Shown here piece by piece: positions 1 through 7,042 of a stretch of 64,000 nt of DNA (position 1 is the first letter of the stretch; every line of letters starts with the position of its first letter). The notes under the pieces are model-generated. The model was not told the DNA's origin. It saw nothing but the letters and a program-made list of their open reading frames with translations, and ran no database searches. Location of the stretch: the NCBI RefSeq assembly GCF_002005105.1, contig NZ_MSCV01000018.1, positions 1-64,000 of the forward strand, read 5' to 3'. This stretch comes from Methylocaldum sp. 14B. Lineage in GTDB: Bacteria > Pseudomonadota > Gammaproteobacteria > Methylococcales > Methylococcaceae. The translations under genes were made by a program, and so were the position numbers.

Positions 1-227
1 GAGCGTTAGTTTCCGACCATGCTTGAGTTAGCGGGGCGCCGTTCACTGTAAGTCTACGATCCGCCGAAAAAAGACGGTCCTCGGCTTCCCCCAGACGCCC
101 GACGAATGCGGAATCTGTGCGATAAACGGGGAAAAGACGCCTGAACGGAAGAAGGTTCCCAATCGTGACGGAACCGGGCAACGCACGGCGCTGTCACGAA
201 TGAACTGTGGGAAAAGCTCCGAACGAG
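1..227. other. left edge, no gene recognised
   Basis: This stretch lies downstream of the minus-strand beta-propeller gene, which ends at 228. I see no open frame with family features on either strand and no RNA gene. It may hold the 3' flank of a gene that lies outside the window. Confidence 0.4.
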
Positions 228-1238
228 TTACGGAAGCACGGCAATCGCCCAGGGACCGTTTCCGACCGGAACCGTCTTCGTTACGACGAAGGTCGAGAGG
301 TCGATGATGGAGAGGTCGTTGCTGAGTCCGTTCGCGGTATAAAGCCGCTTTTGGTCCGGCGAGAATTCGAGATTCCAGACCCTTTGTCCCACCGGAATGT
401 ACCGAACCACTTCGAGCGTACGGGCGTCGATGACGGCGACCCGGCTGGCCCGGCCCAAAGCAACATAACCGTAGCGGCGATCCCGGTCGATTCGGATACC
501 CACGGCTCCGATATCACGGTCCGCGACATCGGGAATCTTGAAGGTAATTGTCTTGATCGGACGCTTCGTTGCCGTTTCGATAATCGTCAGAGACTGGCCG
601 TCATGCGAACTGACCCAGAGCTGTTCACCGTCATCGGTAAAGCGCGAGTAGCGAGGTCGCGGGTCGACCGGCGTTCGCTCCATCGGCTCCAGGCTGGTGG
701 TGTCGATCCACGTGGCGGTATTGTCGGCTTCGCTGGTGCTGACGACCCAACGCCCATCGGGGCTGATCGAAACACCCTCCGGTTCCTTGCCTATGGGAAT
801 GCGCTTCAACACTTGGCGCGATTCGACATCGACCACGGTCAGCTGGTTGTCGTCGTCGTTGGATGCGAACAAGCGGGTTTCGAGGGGGTTCAGCGTGAAG
901 GTTTTCGGGTCCTTGTCGACCGGCCATCGGCCGACGGGTTCCAGAGTGCGGGCATCCAGGACAGCGATCGCATTGCCCTCGCTGGTTGCCACGAAAATCT
1001 TCAGGCCATCGCGCCCGGCCAGGATACCTCGGGGCCGCTTGCCTACCGGAACCGTGCGCCGGACTTCGCCGGTGGCCCCATCCACTTCGACTACGGCATT
1101 GTCCTTCTCCAGGGTTACAAAAACGGAGTCTGCATGGGCGGGCAATATCACGGCCGAGGCGAGTATGCAGGGAACGAGTCTTTGTAGGCGGAAAGCTTGC
1201 GGCAGGCGCAACAGATATGGGCAATTTTTATGGAACAT
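228..1238 (-). CDS. secreted YVTN-family beta-propeller protein
   Basis: A 336-residue exported protein built from about seven YVTN/PQQ-type beta-propeller repeats. Recurring units such as VVEVDGATGEV, IAVLDARTLEP, LTVVDVESRQV and IIDLSTFVV each precede a P(V/I)G turn. The N-terminus has a basic stretch, a hydrophobic core and an AHA-D cleavage site, so it should act in the periplasm. The frame is open further upstream to 1379, but the ATG at 1238 puts the signal peptide at the N-terminus. Proteins of this family often accompany PQQ-dependent alcohol oxidation in methylotrophs, which fits the xoxF locus at the other end of the window, but no PQQ gene is adjacent here. The biochemical function is unknown. 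Confidence 0.75.
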   Translation of the reverse strand: MFHKNCPYLLRLPQAFRLQRLVPCILASAVILPAHADSVFVTLEKDNAVVEVDGATGEVRRTVPVGKRPRGILAGRDGLKIFVATSEGNAIAVLDARTLEPVGRWPVDKDPKTFTLNPLETRLFASNDDDNQLTVVDVESRQVLKRIPIGKEPEGVSISPDGRWVVSTSEADNTATWIDTTSLEPMERTPVDPRPRYSRFTDDGEQLWVSSHDGQSLTIIETATKRPIKTITFKIPDVADRDIGAVGIRIDRDRRYGYVALGRASRVAVIDARTLEVVRYIPVGQRVWNLEFSPDQKRLYTANGLSNDLSIIDLSTFVVTKTVPVGNGPWAIAVLP

Positions 1239-1496
1239 GTCGGACGTATTCGAAACAAAAGGAAAAGGGTGGTTACCACCGCATGAGCGATGGCGGTAAG
1301 CTGCAGGCATCCGGGTAGGATACCCGTCGATACGGTCGCGACCCACGAGGGATGTCGGGTAACTCTCCCGAAGATGCAAGGAAAATATCCTTTATTTTCG
1401 AAGCAAGGACATTCCCGATGCCTTCCGCACCAGGATTTCGCGCTCGCCGTGGTAACCTTTTCGCTCTGATCTGACGCCAACTTTTCGGAGTAGCCG

Positions 1497-2060
1497 GTGA
1501 CTCAATCAAAACCCTTTCGCGGTACGAAGCCGCTCCGGGAGCTCAGCAACCCGGTGATCGCCATGGGCCTTGTCATCGTCGCAGCCGGATGCGACAGTCC
1601 GGATTCTTCCTCTAGCCAGAACATCCCCGCCGCTGTCGAATCGCCATTGACGCGCTCCGACCGACTGGCAGAGTTGCGCAAAGCAAAATTCCTGAACCTG
1701 GCGGAGAAGGACGTCGCAGCCGAATGGCTGGCACTTCAGGAACACCGCGACGACTCTTCCTATCGGCCGACGCCCGGCGACGTGGCGGCATACGAGCAAC
1801 GCATCAAACTCCTCGCCAAGCTCACGCAGGAAGACCGACGGATGGTCGCCAACCGAACCGTACAAACACGGGACCTGCTGGCAGAGCAGAATATCCGCGA
1901 ATCTCTCCTGACCCTGCTGGATGGCATGACCGATGTGGCCAAGGCCAGTGTGGTCGGCAATTACGGCGCCTATTGCCAATGGTATGTCAATTTGCGCCAA
2001 AGCCGGCTCGGTCACCGGGAAGCACTGCAGCAGATGACGAGTTTGAAGCGGTCGCCTTAG
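1497..2060 (+). CDS. putative lipoprotein of unknown function
   Basis: A 187-residue protein starting at GTG 1497 with a GGAG element about 7 nt upstream. A hydrophobic segment ends in a VAAGC lipobox near residue 32, followed by a Ser-rich linker, so it is probably a lipid-anchored envelope protein. The mature part is rich in charged helices and ends with a YCQWYVNLRQSR segment. I do not recognise a family. The ATG at 1563 would leave a short signal peptide of about 10 residues before the cysteine, so GTG is preferred. It stands alone between the divergent beta-propeller gene and the dehydratase gene. Confidence 0.55.
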   Translation: MTQSKPFRGTKPLRELSNPVIAMGLVIVAAGCDSPDSSSSQNIPAAVESPLTRSDRLAELRKAKFLNLAEKDVAAEWLALQEHRDDSSYRPTPGDVAAYEQRIKLLAKLTQEDRRMVANRTVQTRDLLAEQNIRESLLTLLDGMTDVAKASVVGNYGAYCQWYVNLRQSRLGHREALQQMTSLKRSP

Positions 2061-2089
2061 AACCGATCAGAGACAGTTCGACAGGTTCA

Positions 2090-2142
2090 CGATAGGCCCT
2101 TAGACAGGCTCAGGGCGAACGGTCTACTGCGATAGGTCTAGG
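2090..2142. repeat. degenerate family-D extragenic repeat
   Basis: A partial copy of the element at 3895-3987. It shares the core CTCAGGGCGAACGG followed by a (C/T)CTACTG-GATAGG end. It lies in the 198-bp gap between the lipoprotein and dehydratase genes, where nothing else is recognisable. Confidence 0.45.
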
Positions 2143-2258
2143 GTGCCGTCGAAACGTTTCCATCGCGACACAGCGCGATGGGGCGACGCGTTACGAACCG
2201 AAGGCAAACAGACCGGTCCGCAGATCATTCCAAGCCCTGAATCAAATACGTATCCACG

Positions 2259-3176
2259 ATGCCGCAATCCCTCAACGCAGTCCTGCATCCCACGTCCGTA
2301 ATCGCAGCGCCGCGTCTCTCCCGAAGAGTCGGTGCGAACCTTACCCTGGTCAGCGAAACCTTCCAGCACACCGGCAGTTTCAAGTTCCGCGCCGCCTACC
2401 ATCTGGCTTCGAAAGTCCCTCAACGGCAGATCATCGCCGCGTCGTCCGGCAACTTCGGACAGGCGCTGGCCTATGCCTGCGGGCTGCTGGGCAAGTCCTG
2501 CCGGGTGGTCATGCCGGCGACTTCGGCCAGGGTCAAAATGGACGCGGTGCGGGAATACGGGGGTACGATAGACGAAGTGGACACAAGCGTGAAAAGCCGG
2601 GCCGAACGGCTGGCGGAACTCGCCGCAGACTGCCCCGATGCCTATGTTGCCAGCGCCTACGATGATCCGTTGGTAATCGAAGGCAATGCCAGCCTGGGAG
2701 AGGAAATTGCCGCTCTGGGCGACCTATTCGACGCGGTCATCGCGCCCGTGGGCGGTGGCGGCCTCGCTGCCGGTCTGATCACGGGACTGCATCGCGCCGG
2801 CCGATCGACGCCCGTGATCGGCGCGGAACCGCTGCTGGGCAACGATGCCGCACGCTCTCTGAGAGCCGGGCGCATCGTGGTTAACGAATCCGAACCGCAA
2901 ACCCTCGCCGACGGCGCGCGCACCCTGAGCCTGGGCCGGCGCAACTGGGAAATTTTGCATACGGGACTTGCCGGCATCGTCGAGGTACCGGAAGCCTCAA
3001 TTGCCCAGGGCGTCAAGCTGTTGTTCGAACTCGCCAATCTCAAGGCCGAACCTACCGGCGCCCTCGCCGTGGCCGCTCTGCTGACCGAACCGGAACGCTT
3101 CCGCGGACAGTCGGTCTGTTGTGTGATCAGCGGCGGGAATGTGGATGGGGAGCTTTATCGGACGTTGCTGCGGTAG
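2259..3176 (+). CDS. threonine/serine dehydratase-like PLP enzyme
   Basis: A 305-residue fold-type II PLP enzyme, probably a threonine or serine ammonia-lyase that converts the hydroxy amino acid to a 2-oxo acid and ammonia in the cytoplasm. The Schiff-base lysine is K42 in the motif GSFKFRAAY. The substrate/PLP loop SSGNFGQ follows at about residues 61-67, and the phosphate-binding loop GGGGL lies near residue 165. The C-terminal ISGGN motif of this fold is also present. The length matches short catabolic enzymes or serine racemase. It lacks the regulatory ACT domain of biosynthetic IlvA. It is monocistronic, and its stop codon overlaps the left arm of a perfect inverted repeat. Confidence 0.8.
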   Translation: MPQSLNAVLHPTSVIAAPRLSRRVGANLTLVSETFQHTGSFKFRAAYHLASKVPQRQIIAASSGNFGQALAYACGLLGKSCRVVMPATSARVKMDAVREYGGTIDEVDTSVKSRAERLAELAADCPDAYVASAYDDPLVIEGNASLGEEIAALGDLFDAVIAPVGGGGLAAGLITGLHRAGRSTPVIGAEPLLGNDAARSLRAGRIVVNESEPQTLADGARTLSLGRRNWEILHTGLAGIVEVPEASIAQGVKLLFELANLKAEPTGALAVAALLTEPERFRGQSVCCVISGGNVDGELYRTLLR

Positions 3177-3254
3177 GATGGGTAGACCGGAGCGAAACCC
3201 ATCATTGCGAGGCTTTCGATTCCGATGGGTTTCGCTCCGGTCTACCCATCCTAC
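3173..3254. repeat. perfect 31-bp inverted repeat, terminator-like
   Basis: The left arm (3173-3203) and right arm (3224-3254) are perfect reverse complements around a 20-nt loop. The left arm overlaps the stop codon of the dehydratase gene. There is no U-run after it, so it is not a classical intrinsic terminator. It could still fold strongly in RNA and protect the 3' end, or be a REP-type element. Confidence 0.75.
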
Positions 3255-3287
3255 GATCCTCCATCAATCCCCTTGTAGAGATTCCCC

Positions 3288-3887
3288 ATGGACAGACTGA
3301 AACGGCAAATCGGCTTCATCGTCGAGTTGGACAAACTCAAGACCATCGTTCGCCAGTCCTGGCTGGCGGACGGCTCGCGCCGGGAGAATTCGGCGGAGCA
3401 CAGCTGGCATGTCGCGCTGATGGCCTTGGTGCTCGCCGAGCACGCCAACGCCGACATGGACCTCGACCTCGCGCGGGTCGTCAAGCTGCTGCTGCTCCAT
3501 GACGTGGTCGAAATCGATGCCGGCGACGTTCTGATCTACGATGTCGCGGGAAACGTCAGCAAGCCCGAACGGGAACGGCAGGCGGCCGAACGGATTTATG
3601 GGATGTTGCCGGACGATCAGGCGGCGGAACTGCGGGCGCTGTGGGAAGAGTTTGAAATGGGCGAGACGACCGAAGCCCGCTTTGCGGCGTCTCTAGATCG
3701 ACTCATGCCTTTGTTGCACAACTTCCTGACCGAAGGCCGCGCCTGGCGGCACCATGGCGTCACCGCCGACCAGGTGTTGGCGGCCAATGCCCGCATCGCC
3801 GCCGGTTCCACCGCGCTATGGGACTATGCCCGAGGACTAATCGACGAGGCGGTGGAGCGGGATTATCTGCTTCCGGGCAAAGAATAG
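3288..3887 (+). CDS. HD-domain phosphohydrolase, YfbR/HDDC2-like
   Basis: A 199-residue cytoplasmic HD hydrolase of the 5'-deoxynucleotidase YfbR/HDDC2 group, expected to dephosphorylate nucleoside monophosphates. The family signature is visible as AEHSWH (metal-ligand H38), LLHDVVEIDAGD (H71-D72, then E75) and a downstream aspartate in the LDRLMPLLHNF helix. The length is normal for the family. The ATG at 3288 is preceded by an AGAGATT stretch. It sits alone, separated from the dehydratase gene by the inverted repeat. Exact substrate preference cannot be read from the sequence. Confidence 0.8.
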   Translation: MDRLKRQIGFIVELDKLKTIVRQSWLADGSRRENSAEHSWHVALMALVLAEHANADMDLDLARVVKLLLLHDVVEIDAGDVLIYDVAGNVSKPERERQAAERIYGMLPDDQAAELRALWEEFEMGETTEARFAASLDRLMPLLHNFLTEGRAWRHHGVTADQVLAANARIAAGSTALWDYARGLIDEAVERDYLLPGKE

Positions 3888-3894
3888 CGATTTT

Positions 3895-3987
3895 GAGCCT
3901 ATCCCAGTAGGTCCCCGAAACCCTTCGACCGGCCTGTCCTGAGCGGAGTCGAAGGGCTCAGGGCGAACGGCCTACTGAGATAGGCTC
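3895..3987. repeat. family-D repeat with terminal inverted ends
   Basis: A 93-bp element whose ends are inverted (GAGCCTATC-CAGTAGG against CCTACTG-GATAGGCTC). Its centre holds CCCTTCGAC and GTCGAAGGGCTC, which can also pair. Degenerate copies occur at 2090-2142 and about 46014-46090. It directly abuts the family-B element that starts at 3991. Confidence 0.6.
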
Positions 3988-3990
3988 TTA

Positions 3991-4267
3991 GAGCGTTTTC
4001 ATCGCGCTCGTACGGCAAAACCGGCCTGGCGGACGTCGTTGGCGCCTTCGGCTCGGGTGAATGGATTCAAGTATTCGTAGGTCGGCAATCCTTTGCCGAC
4101 GAACCCGTTGGCCCAACGGCACCGTCGGGAACGGCGGCTTCGGCGCTCCCAGGCCGACCGTTTGCGATTGGAAGGGTCATTCGGGTGCTCCCCGGATGAC
4201 CGTTTGCGATTGGGAGGGATTCCCGACCTACGCGCGAGTGCCCGTACACTAGGTATGAAAATGCTCT
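3991..4267. repeat. family-B modular MITE-like element, copy 1
   Basis: The element starts GAGCGTTTTC after TA and ends GAAAATGCTC, giving imperfect terminal inverted repeats. Inside are a TAGGTCGGCAATCC module with its inverse and two copies of the CCGTTTGCGATTGG module separated by small hairpins. The right-hand TA is lost (CTCTGG). It carries no open frame of its own, although long spurious frames cross it. Confidence 0.75.
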
Positions 4268-4422
4268 GGCTATTGATCAATGGGCAAAAGACATGCTTTT
4301 CTTGTTTGACCAATGCCCACGATCAGCACGTTCGTCTCCGGCCGAGAGCAACCGGTGAGCCGGAGTCGTGCAGCAAGCTTTTAGCAAGGTTGAAAAGAAG
4401 GATGTCGAAGGAGTATTGTATT

Positions 4423-4570
4423 TATTAATCAGGCCCGTAAATACCCTCCTGGTATTTCGGGCCGCCGCCCAGGCCGGTACATGCCCGGCCTGGGCTCACG
4501 CGGCTTGTCGCCGCGCCGGGGCATCCCTGCCCCGGATTAACCCGGCCTATATTTATAGGCCGGGTTAATA
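4423..4570 (-). repeat. family-C multi-hairpin element, copy 1
   Basis: The element is on the minus strand relative to copies at 41144-41290 and 58456-58602. It is nearly identical to them over about 147 bp. It is a string of perfect hairpins: the AACCCGGCCTATA palindrome, CCGGGGC/GCCCCGG, GCGGC/GCCGC, GCCCAGGCC/GGCCTGGGC-type arms and AAATACC-AGGAG-GGTATTT. The ends are AT-rich (TATTAA and TTAATA). It lies 27 bp upstream of tRNA-Ala. Confidence 0.8.
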
Positions 4571-4597
4571 ACGATTAGCCTTGTCTTTTTTGCACTT

Positions 4598-4673
4598 GGG
4601 CCGGTAGCTCAGCTGGGAGAGCGCTGCGTTCGCAATGCAGAGGTCGGGAGTTCGATCCTCCTCCGGTCCACCA
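4598..4673 (+). tRNA. tRNA-Ala (anticodon CGC)
   Basis: A complete cloverleaf of 76 nt with encoded CCA. The acceptor stem GGGCCGG pairs with CCGGTCC and contains a G3-U70 pair, the alanine identity element. The D-arm has AGCTCAGCTGGGAGAGC, the anticodon loop is TTCGCAA (CGC, reads GCG), and the T-arm has GTTCGATCC. The discriminator base is A. A terminator follows at 4683. The decayed mobile genes and the defence island begin just downstream, so it may be an old integration site. Confidence 0.95.
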
Positions 4674-4682
4674 CCGATTCAG

Positions 4683-4709
4683 AAGCCAGGCCTCTCGCCC
4701 GGCTTTTTT
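4683..4709 (+). terminator. intrinsic terminator of tRNA-Ala
   Basis: AAGCCAGG and CCCGGCTT form a stem with one mismatch around CCTCTCG, followed directly by a run of six T. It lies 10 bp after the CCA end of the tRNA. Confidence 0.75.
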
Positions 4710-4922
4710 CTTGCCCGAAGCGCCAGCGCTGGCGCGCCTTCCCGGAGCGGCGCGGTGTCTGGCCGCGCGGCGGCGGGCGCTTTTCCCCACCCTTTTGCCC
4801 CGCTCGGCCTCTCTTTTCTCCATTCAACCTGTGGCTGGCCGATGCACAGGCCTGGCCAAATCAACGACTTGCACGCGGCGGTTCGCGGTCAATCCAGGTG
4901 ACCAGGCCGGAGTCGAGCCCGA
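4710..4922. other. intergenic, no gene recognised
   Basis: GC-rich sequence between the tRNA terminator and the decayed genes on the minus strand. Several frames are open here only because of base composition, and none shows family features. Confidence 0.4.
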
Positions 4923-5254
4923 TTCAGCCGTCCAGGCGCCCGAACAACCGGGCCTGATCGTCCCAGGACCAGGGCACCTCGTTGTTCTTCAGCCGGATCA
5001 GGCTCAGCGTGCGGGGTTGCTTGCCGGCGAGCAGCGCCCGCACCACGGCCGGGGCCAACAAAATCAGGCGCAGCAGCTCGTTGACCGTGGTCGGGTGCAG
5101 GCCATCGCGCCGTCTCCCTGCCGCTGGCCCCCTGCCCCTCGTCGAGCAGGCGCTGCCAGTGGAAGGCGTGCGACAAGGCAGTGAGGATGGGCGTCTCGGG
5201 GCAGCCCGAAGCCGGCAGCACCCATTTGAGCCCGCCGCTTCGCTTGATGCGCAC
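4923..5254 (-). pseudogene. decayed recombinase-associated small ORF
   Basis: Two reading frames together give one protein. From the GTG at 5254, frame one reads VRIKRSGGLKWVLP and then LSHAFHWQRLLDEGQGAS. After a frame change near 5125, the other frame reads GLHPTTVNELLRLILLAPAVV, LLAGKQP and ends WDDQARLFGRLDG at the stop 4923-4925. This order matches small HTH-bearing proteins that accompany site-specific recombinases in phages and islands (HWQRLLDEG, then a helix-turn-helix, then RLTLLAP). The frameshift should inactivate it. It follows the interrupted gene at 5260-5718 by 5 bp, as the second gene of the same unit. Confidence 0.6.
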
Positions 5255-5294
5255 CGGGATCACTGGCCATCGAAGATGGCGAGCAGGTTGTCTA

Positions 5295-5393
5295 AGTACA
5301 TTCCGCAAATATTTGCGGAATCTCGACTGATTGGCTTGATTGGCGGGGTTGTCCTGCAGGTTGCCTATGCCGCAAGACTTCCCTGAATGTACT
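5295..5393. repeat. family-A MITE-like element, copy 1
   Basis: A 99-bp element with inverted ends AGTACATTC and GAATGTACT, flanked by TA at 5293-5294 and 5394-5395. The centre contains CCGCAAATATTTGCGG, a perfect palindrome. Near-identical copies lie at 20895-20993 and 38892-38989. It joins family-B copy 2 through a shared TA. Confidence 0.85.
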
Positions 5394-5395
5394 TA

Positions 5396-5549
5396 GAGCG
5401 TTTTCCGAATCGGTGTAAGGGATTCGGATATGTAGGTCGGCAATCCCTTGCCGACGTATCGGCTCGGCGAAGGGCTTTGTCGGCAAGGGATTGCCGACCT
5501 ACGTTCTCCCCTCCTGGCACGAATCCGTACACCGGGATGGAAAACGCTC
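5396..5549. repeat. family-B modular MITE-like element, copy 2
   Basis: The shortest complete B copy, with ends GAGCGTTTTCC and GGAAAACGCTC. It contains the TAGGTCGGCAATCCCTTGCC module and its inverse around a hairpin, and no CGCAAACGG modules. Together with the neighbouring A copy it forms one insertion bounded by TA at 5293-5294 and 5550-5551. Confidence 0.8.
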
Positions 5550-5718
5550 TAACACCGTCTCCACCTGCCCGAGGTCGCCGACGTGGCCCGGTAGATGGCC
5601 TCGAGATCGTGGCCGAAGCGGTTGTCGGCCAGGCGTTGCAGCCGTTCGATCTTTTCCCGGACAAAGCCGTAGCGGCGCACGTAAGCGTCGAGTGGGGTCG
5701 GGTTGGCTTGTGCTTCAT

Positions 5719-5862
5719 GGCGGCTCCTCAGTATTGAACGGAGCCCATTCAGGCGCTTCTGGGTCGCGCAGCCAAGGCACGGAGTGCATTTCCACCCTGC
5801 GCTTATTGCTAAATTCAGCTTTTTGTGCAATAAAGCCGACTTCTTAGTGCAAAGAGTCATTT
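5719..5862. other. AT-richer intergenic region upstream of fic
   Basis: Divergent promoter region between the decayed minus-strand genes and the Fic gene at 5863. The base composition drops here (TTGCTAAATTCAGC and a TTTTTGTGCAATAAAG stretch). I cannot assign promoter boxes with confidence. Confidence 0.35.
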
Positions 5863-7023
5863 ATGGAACGCGGCGCCACCGGCAACTACGAAACCTCGGT
5901 CGCGGCGGGCGAAACCTGCCGCGCGTTCGTGCCCGCGCCCCTGCCGCCTGAACCGCCGCTAACCGTGGACGCCAGCCTGCAGGAGCGGCTGGACGACGCC
6001 CATCTGGCCTTGGGCCGGCTAGACAGCATCACGGTGTTGCTGCCGGAAACCTCGGTGTTCCTCTACAGCTACGTCCGCAAGGAGGCGGTGATGTCCTCGC
6101 AGATCGAGGGCACACAGTCGTCCCTGTCGGACCTGATGCTCTACGAGGCCGAGGGTGCACCCGGCGTGCCGCTGGACGATGTGCGCGAAGTGTCCTGTTA
6201 CGTCGCCGCGCTGGAGCACGGCCTTGGCTTACTCAAGGGCGGCCTGCCGCTGTGCACCCGCCTGATGAACGAGATTCACACCAAGCTGATGACCCACGCG
6301 CGTGGTGCCGGCAAGGCCCCGGGCGAAGTGCGCCGCACGCAAAACTGGATCGGCGGCGCATCCCCGGCGCGCGCATCGTTCGTACCGCCGCCGCCCCAGC
6401 GGGTGGGGGATTGTCTGTCCGACCTGGAGAAATTCCTCAACGACCAGCCGGTCCGCCACTCGGCGCTGATCAAGGCCGCGCTGTCGCACGTTCAGTTCGA
6501 GACCATCCACCCCTACCTGGACGGCAACGGGCGCCTGGGCCGGCTGCTGATCCCGCTGATCCTGGTGCACGAGGGCGTATTGCGCGAGCCGCTGCTGTAC
6601 CTGTCGCTGTACTTCAAGACCTACCGCAGCAACTACTACGAGATGCTGCAGCGGGTACGCGAGCACGGCGACTGGGAGGAGTGGCTGTGGTTCTTCGCCA
6701 CTGCCGTGCGCTACACCGCCACGCAGGCCGTGGACACCGCCAAGGCGCTCAATGCCCTAGGCGAAGCCGACCGCGAACGCATCCGCAGCCTAGGCCGCGT
6801 CGCCCCCTCGGCGCTCCAGGTCCACCAGGCCCTGTTCGCCCGCCCGGTGACCACTATTCCCGCCATCGGCGCCGTCACCGGCCAGAGCCCGCACACGGTA
6901 GGCAAGATGCTCGACGCGATGATCGAGCTGGGCCTGGTGCGCGAGTTGACCGGCCTGAAACGCAACCGCATCTATGAATACACCGCCTACCTGGAACTGC
7001 TGAACCGGGAAGGCGAGCAATGA
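5863..7023 (+). CDS. Fic family protein (AMPylase-like), island gene 1
   Basis: A 386-residue class II Fic protein that would transfer AMP or a related group from a nucleotide to a target hydroxyl. An N-terminal Fic_N-like region carries the auto-inhibitory motif S78-x3-E82-G83. The Fic core has the complete catalytic motif [12 protein letters not shown] starting at H216, with the general-base histidine and the anion hole present. The C-terminal third looks like a winged helix ([21 protein letters not shown]), which suggests DNA binding. It lies 19 bp upstream of hsdM on the same strand, so it is probably co-transcribed with the restriction system. It may act as a toxin, a regulator or an accessory defence factor. 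Confidence 0.85.
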   Translation: MERGATGNYETSVAAGETCRAFVPAPLPPEPPLTVDASLQERLDDAHLALGRLDSITVLLPETSVFLYSYVRKEAVMSSQIEGTQSSLSDLMLYEAEGAPGVPLDDVREVSCYVAALEHGLGLLKGGLPLCTRLMNEIHTKLMTHARGAGKAPGEVRRTQNWIGGASPARASFVPPPPQRVGDCLSDLEKFLNDQPVRHSALIKAALSHVQFETIHPYLDGNGRLGRLLIPLILVHEGVLREPLLYLSLYFKTYRSNYYEMLQRVREHGDWEEWLWFFATAVRYTATQAVDTAKALNALGEADRERIRSLGRVAPSALQVHQALFARPVTTIPAIGAVTGQSPHTVGKMLDAMIELGLVRELTGLKRNRIYEYTAYLELLNREGEQ

Positions 7024-7042
7024 CGAATCCGGAAGACCACCG

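Larger units (their letters stand above)
5260..5718 (-). pseudogene. small island ORF, frameshifted and split by an A+B element
   Basis: The readable parts are TPLDAYVRRYGFVREKIERL and RLADNRFGHDLEAIY, then, after a one-base deletion near 5595, GHVGDLGQVETVL in another frame. The frame is then broken by the composite repeat at 5295-5549 and resumes as DNLLAIFDGQ with a stop at 5260. Another lost base next to the ATG at 5718 would explain why that ATG is out of frame. Its SD (GAGGAG) is intact. Removing the composite repeat plus one TA gives the junction VETVL-DNLLAIF in one frame. I infer a small accessory gene of a mobile element, without a known function. Confidence 0.6.

Noticed and set aside
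4575-4901. Open frames on both strands over the tRNA-Ala gene
   Set aside because: They cross the tRNA and its terminator, have composition-driven Arg/Ala/Pro content and no RBS.
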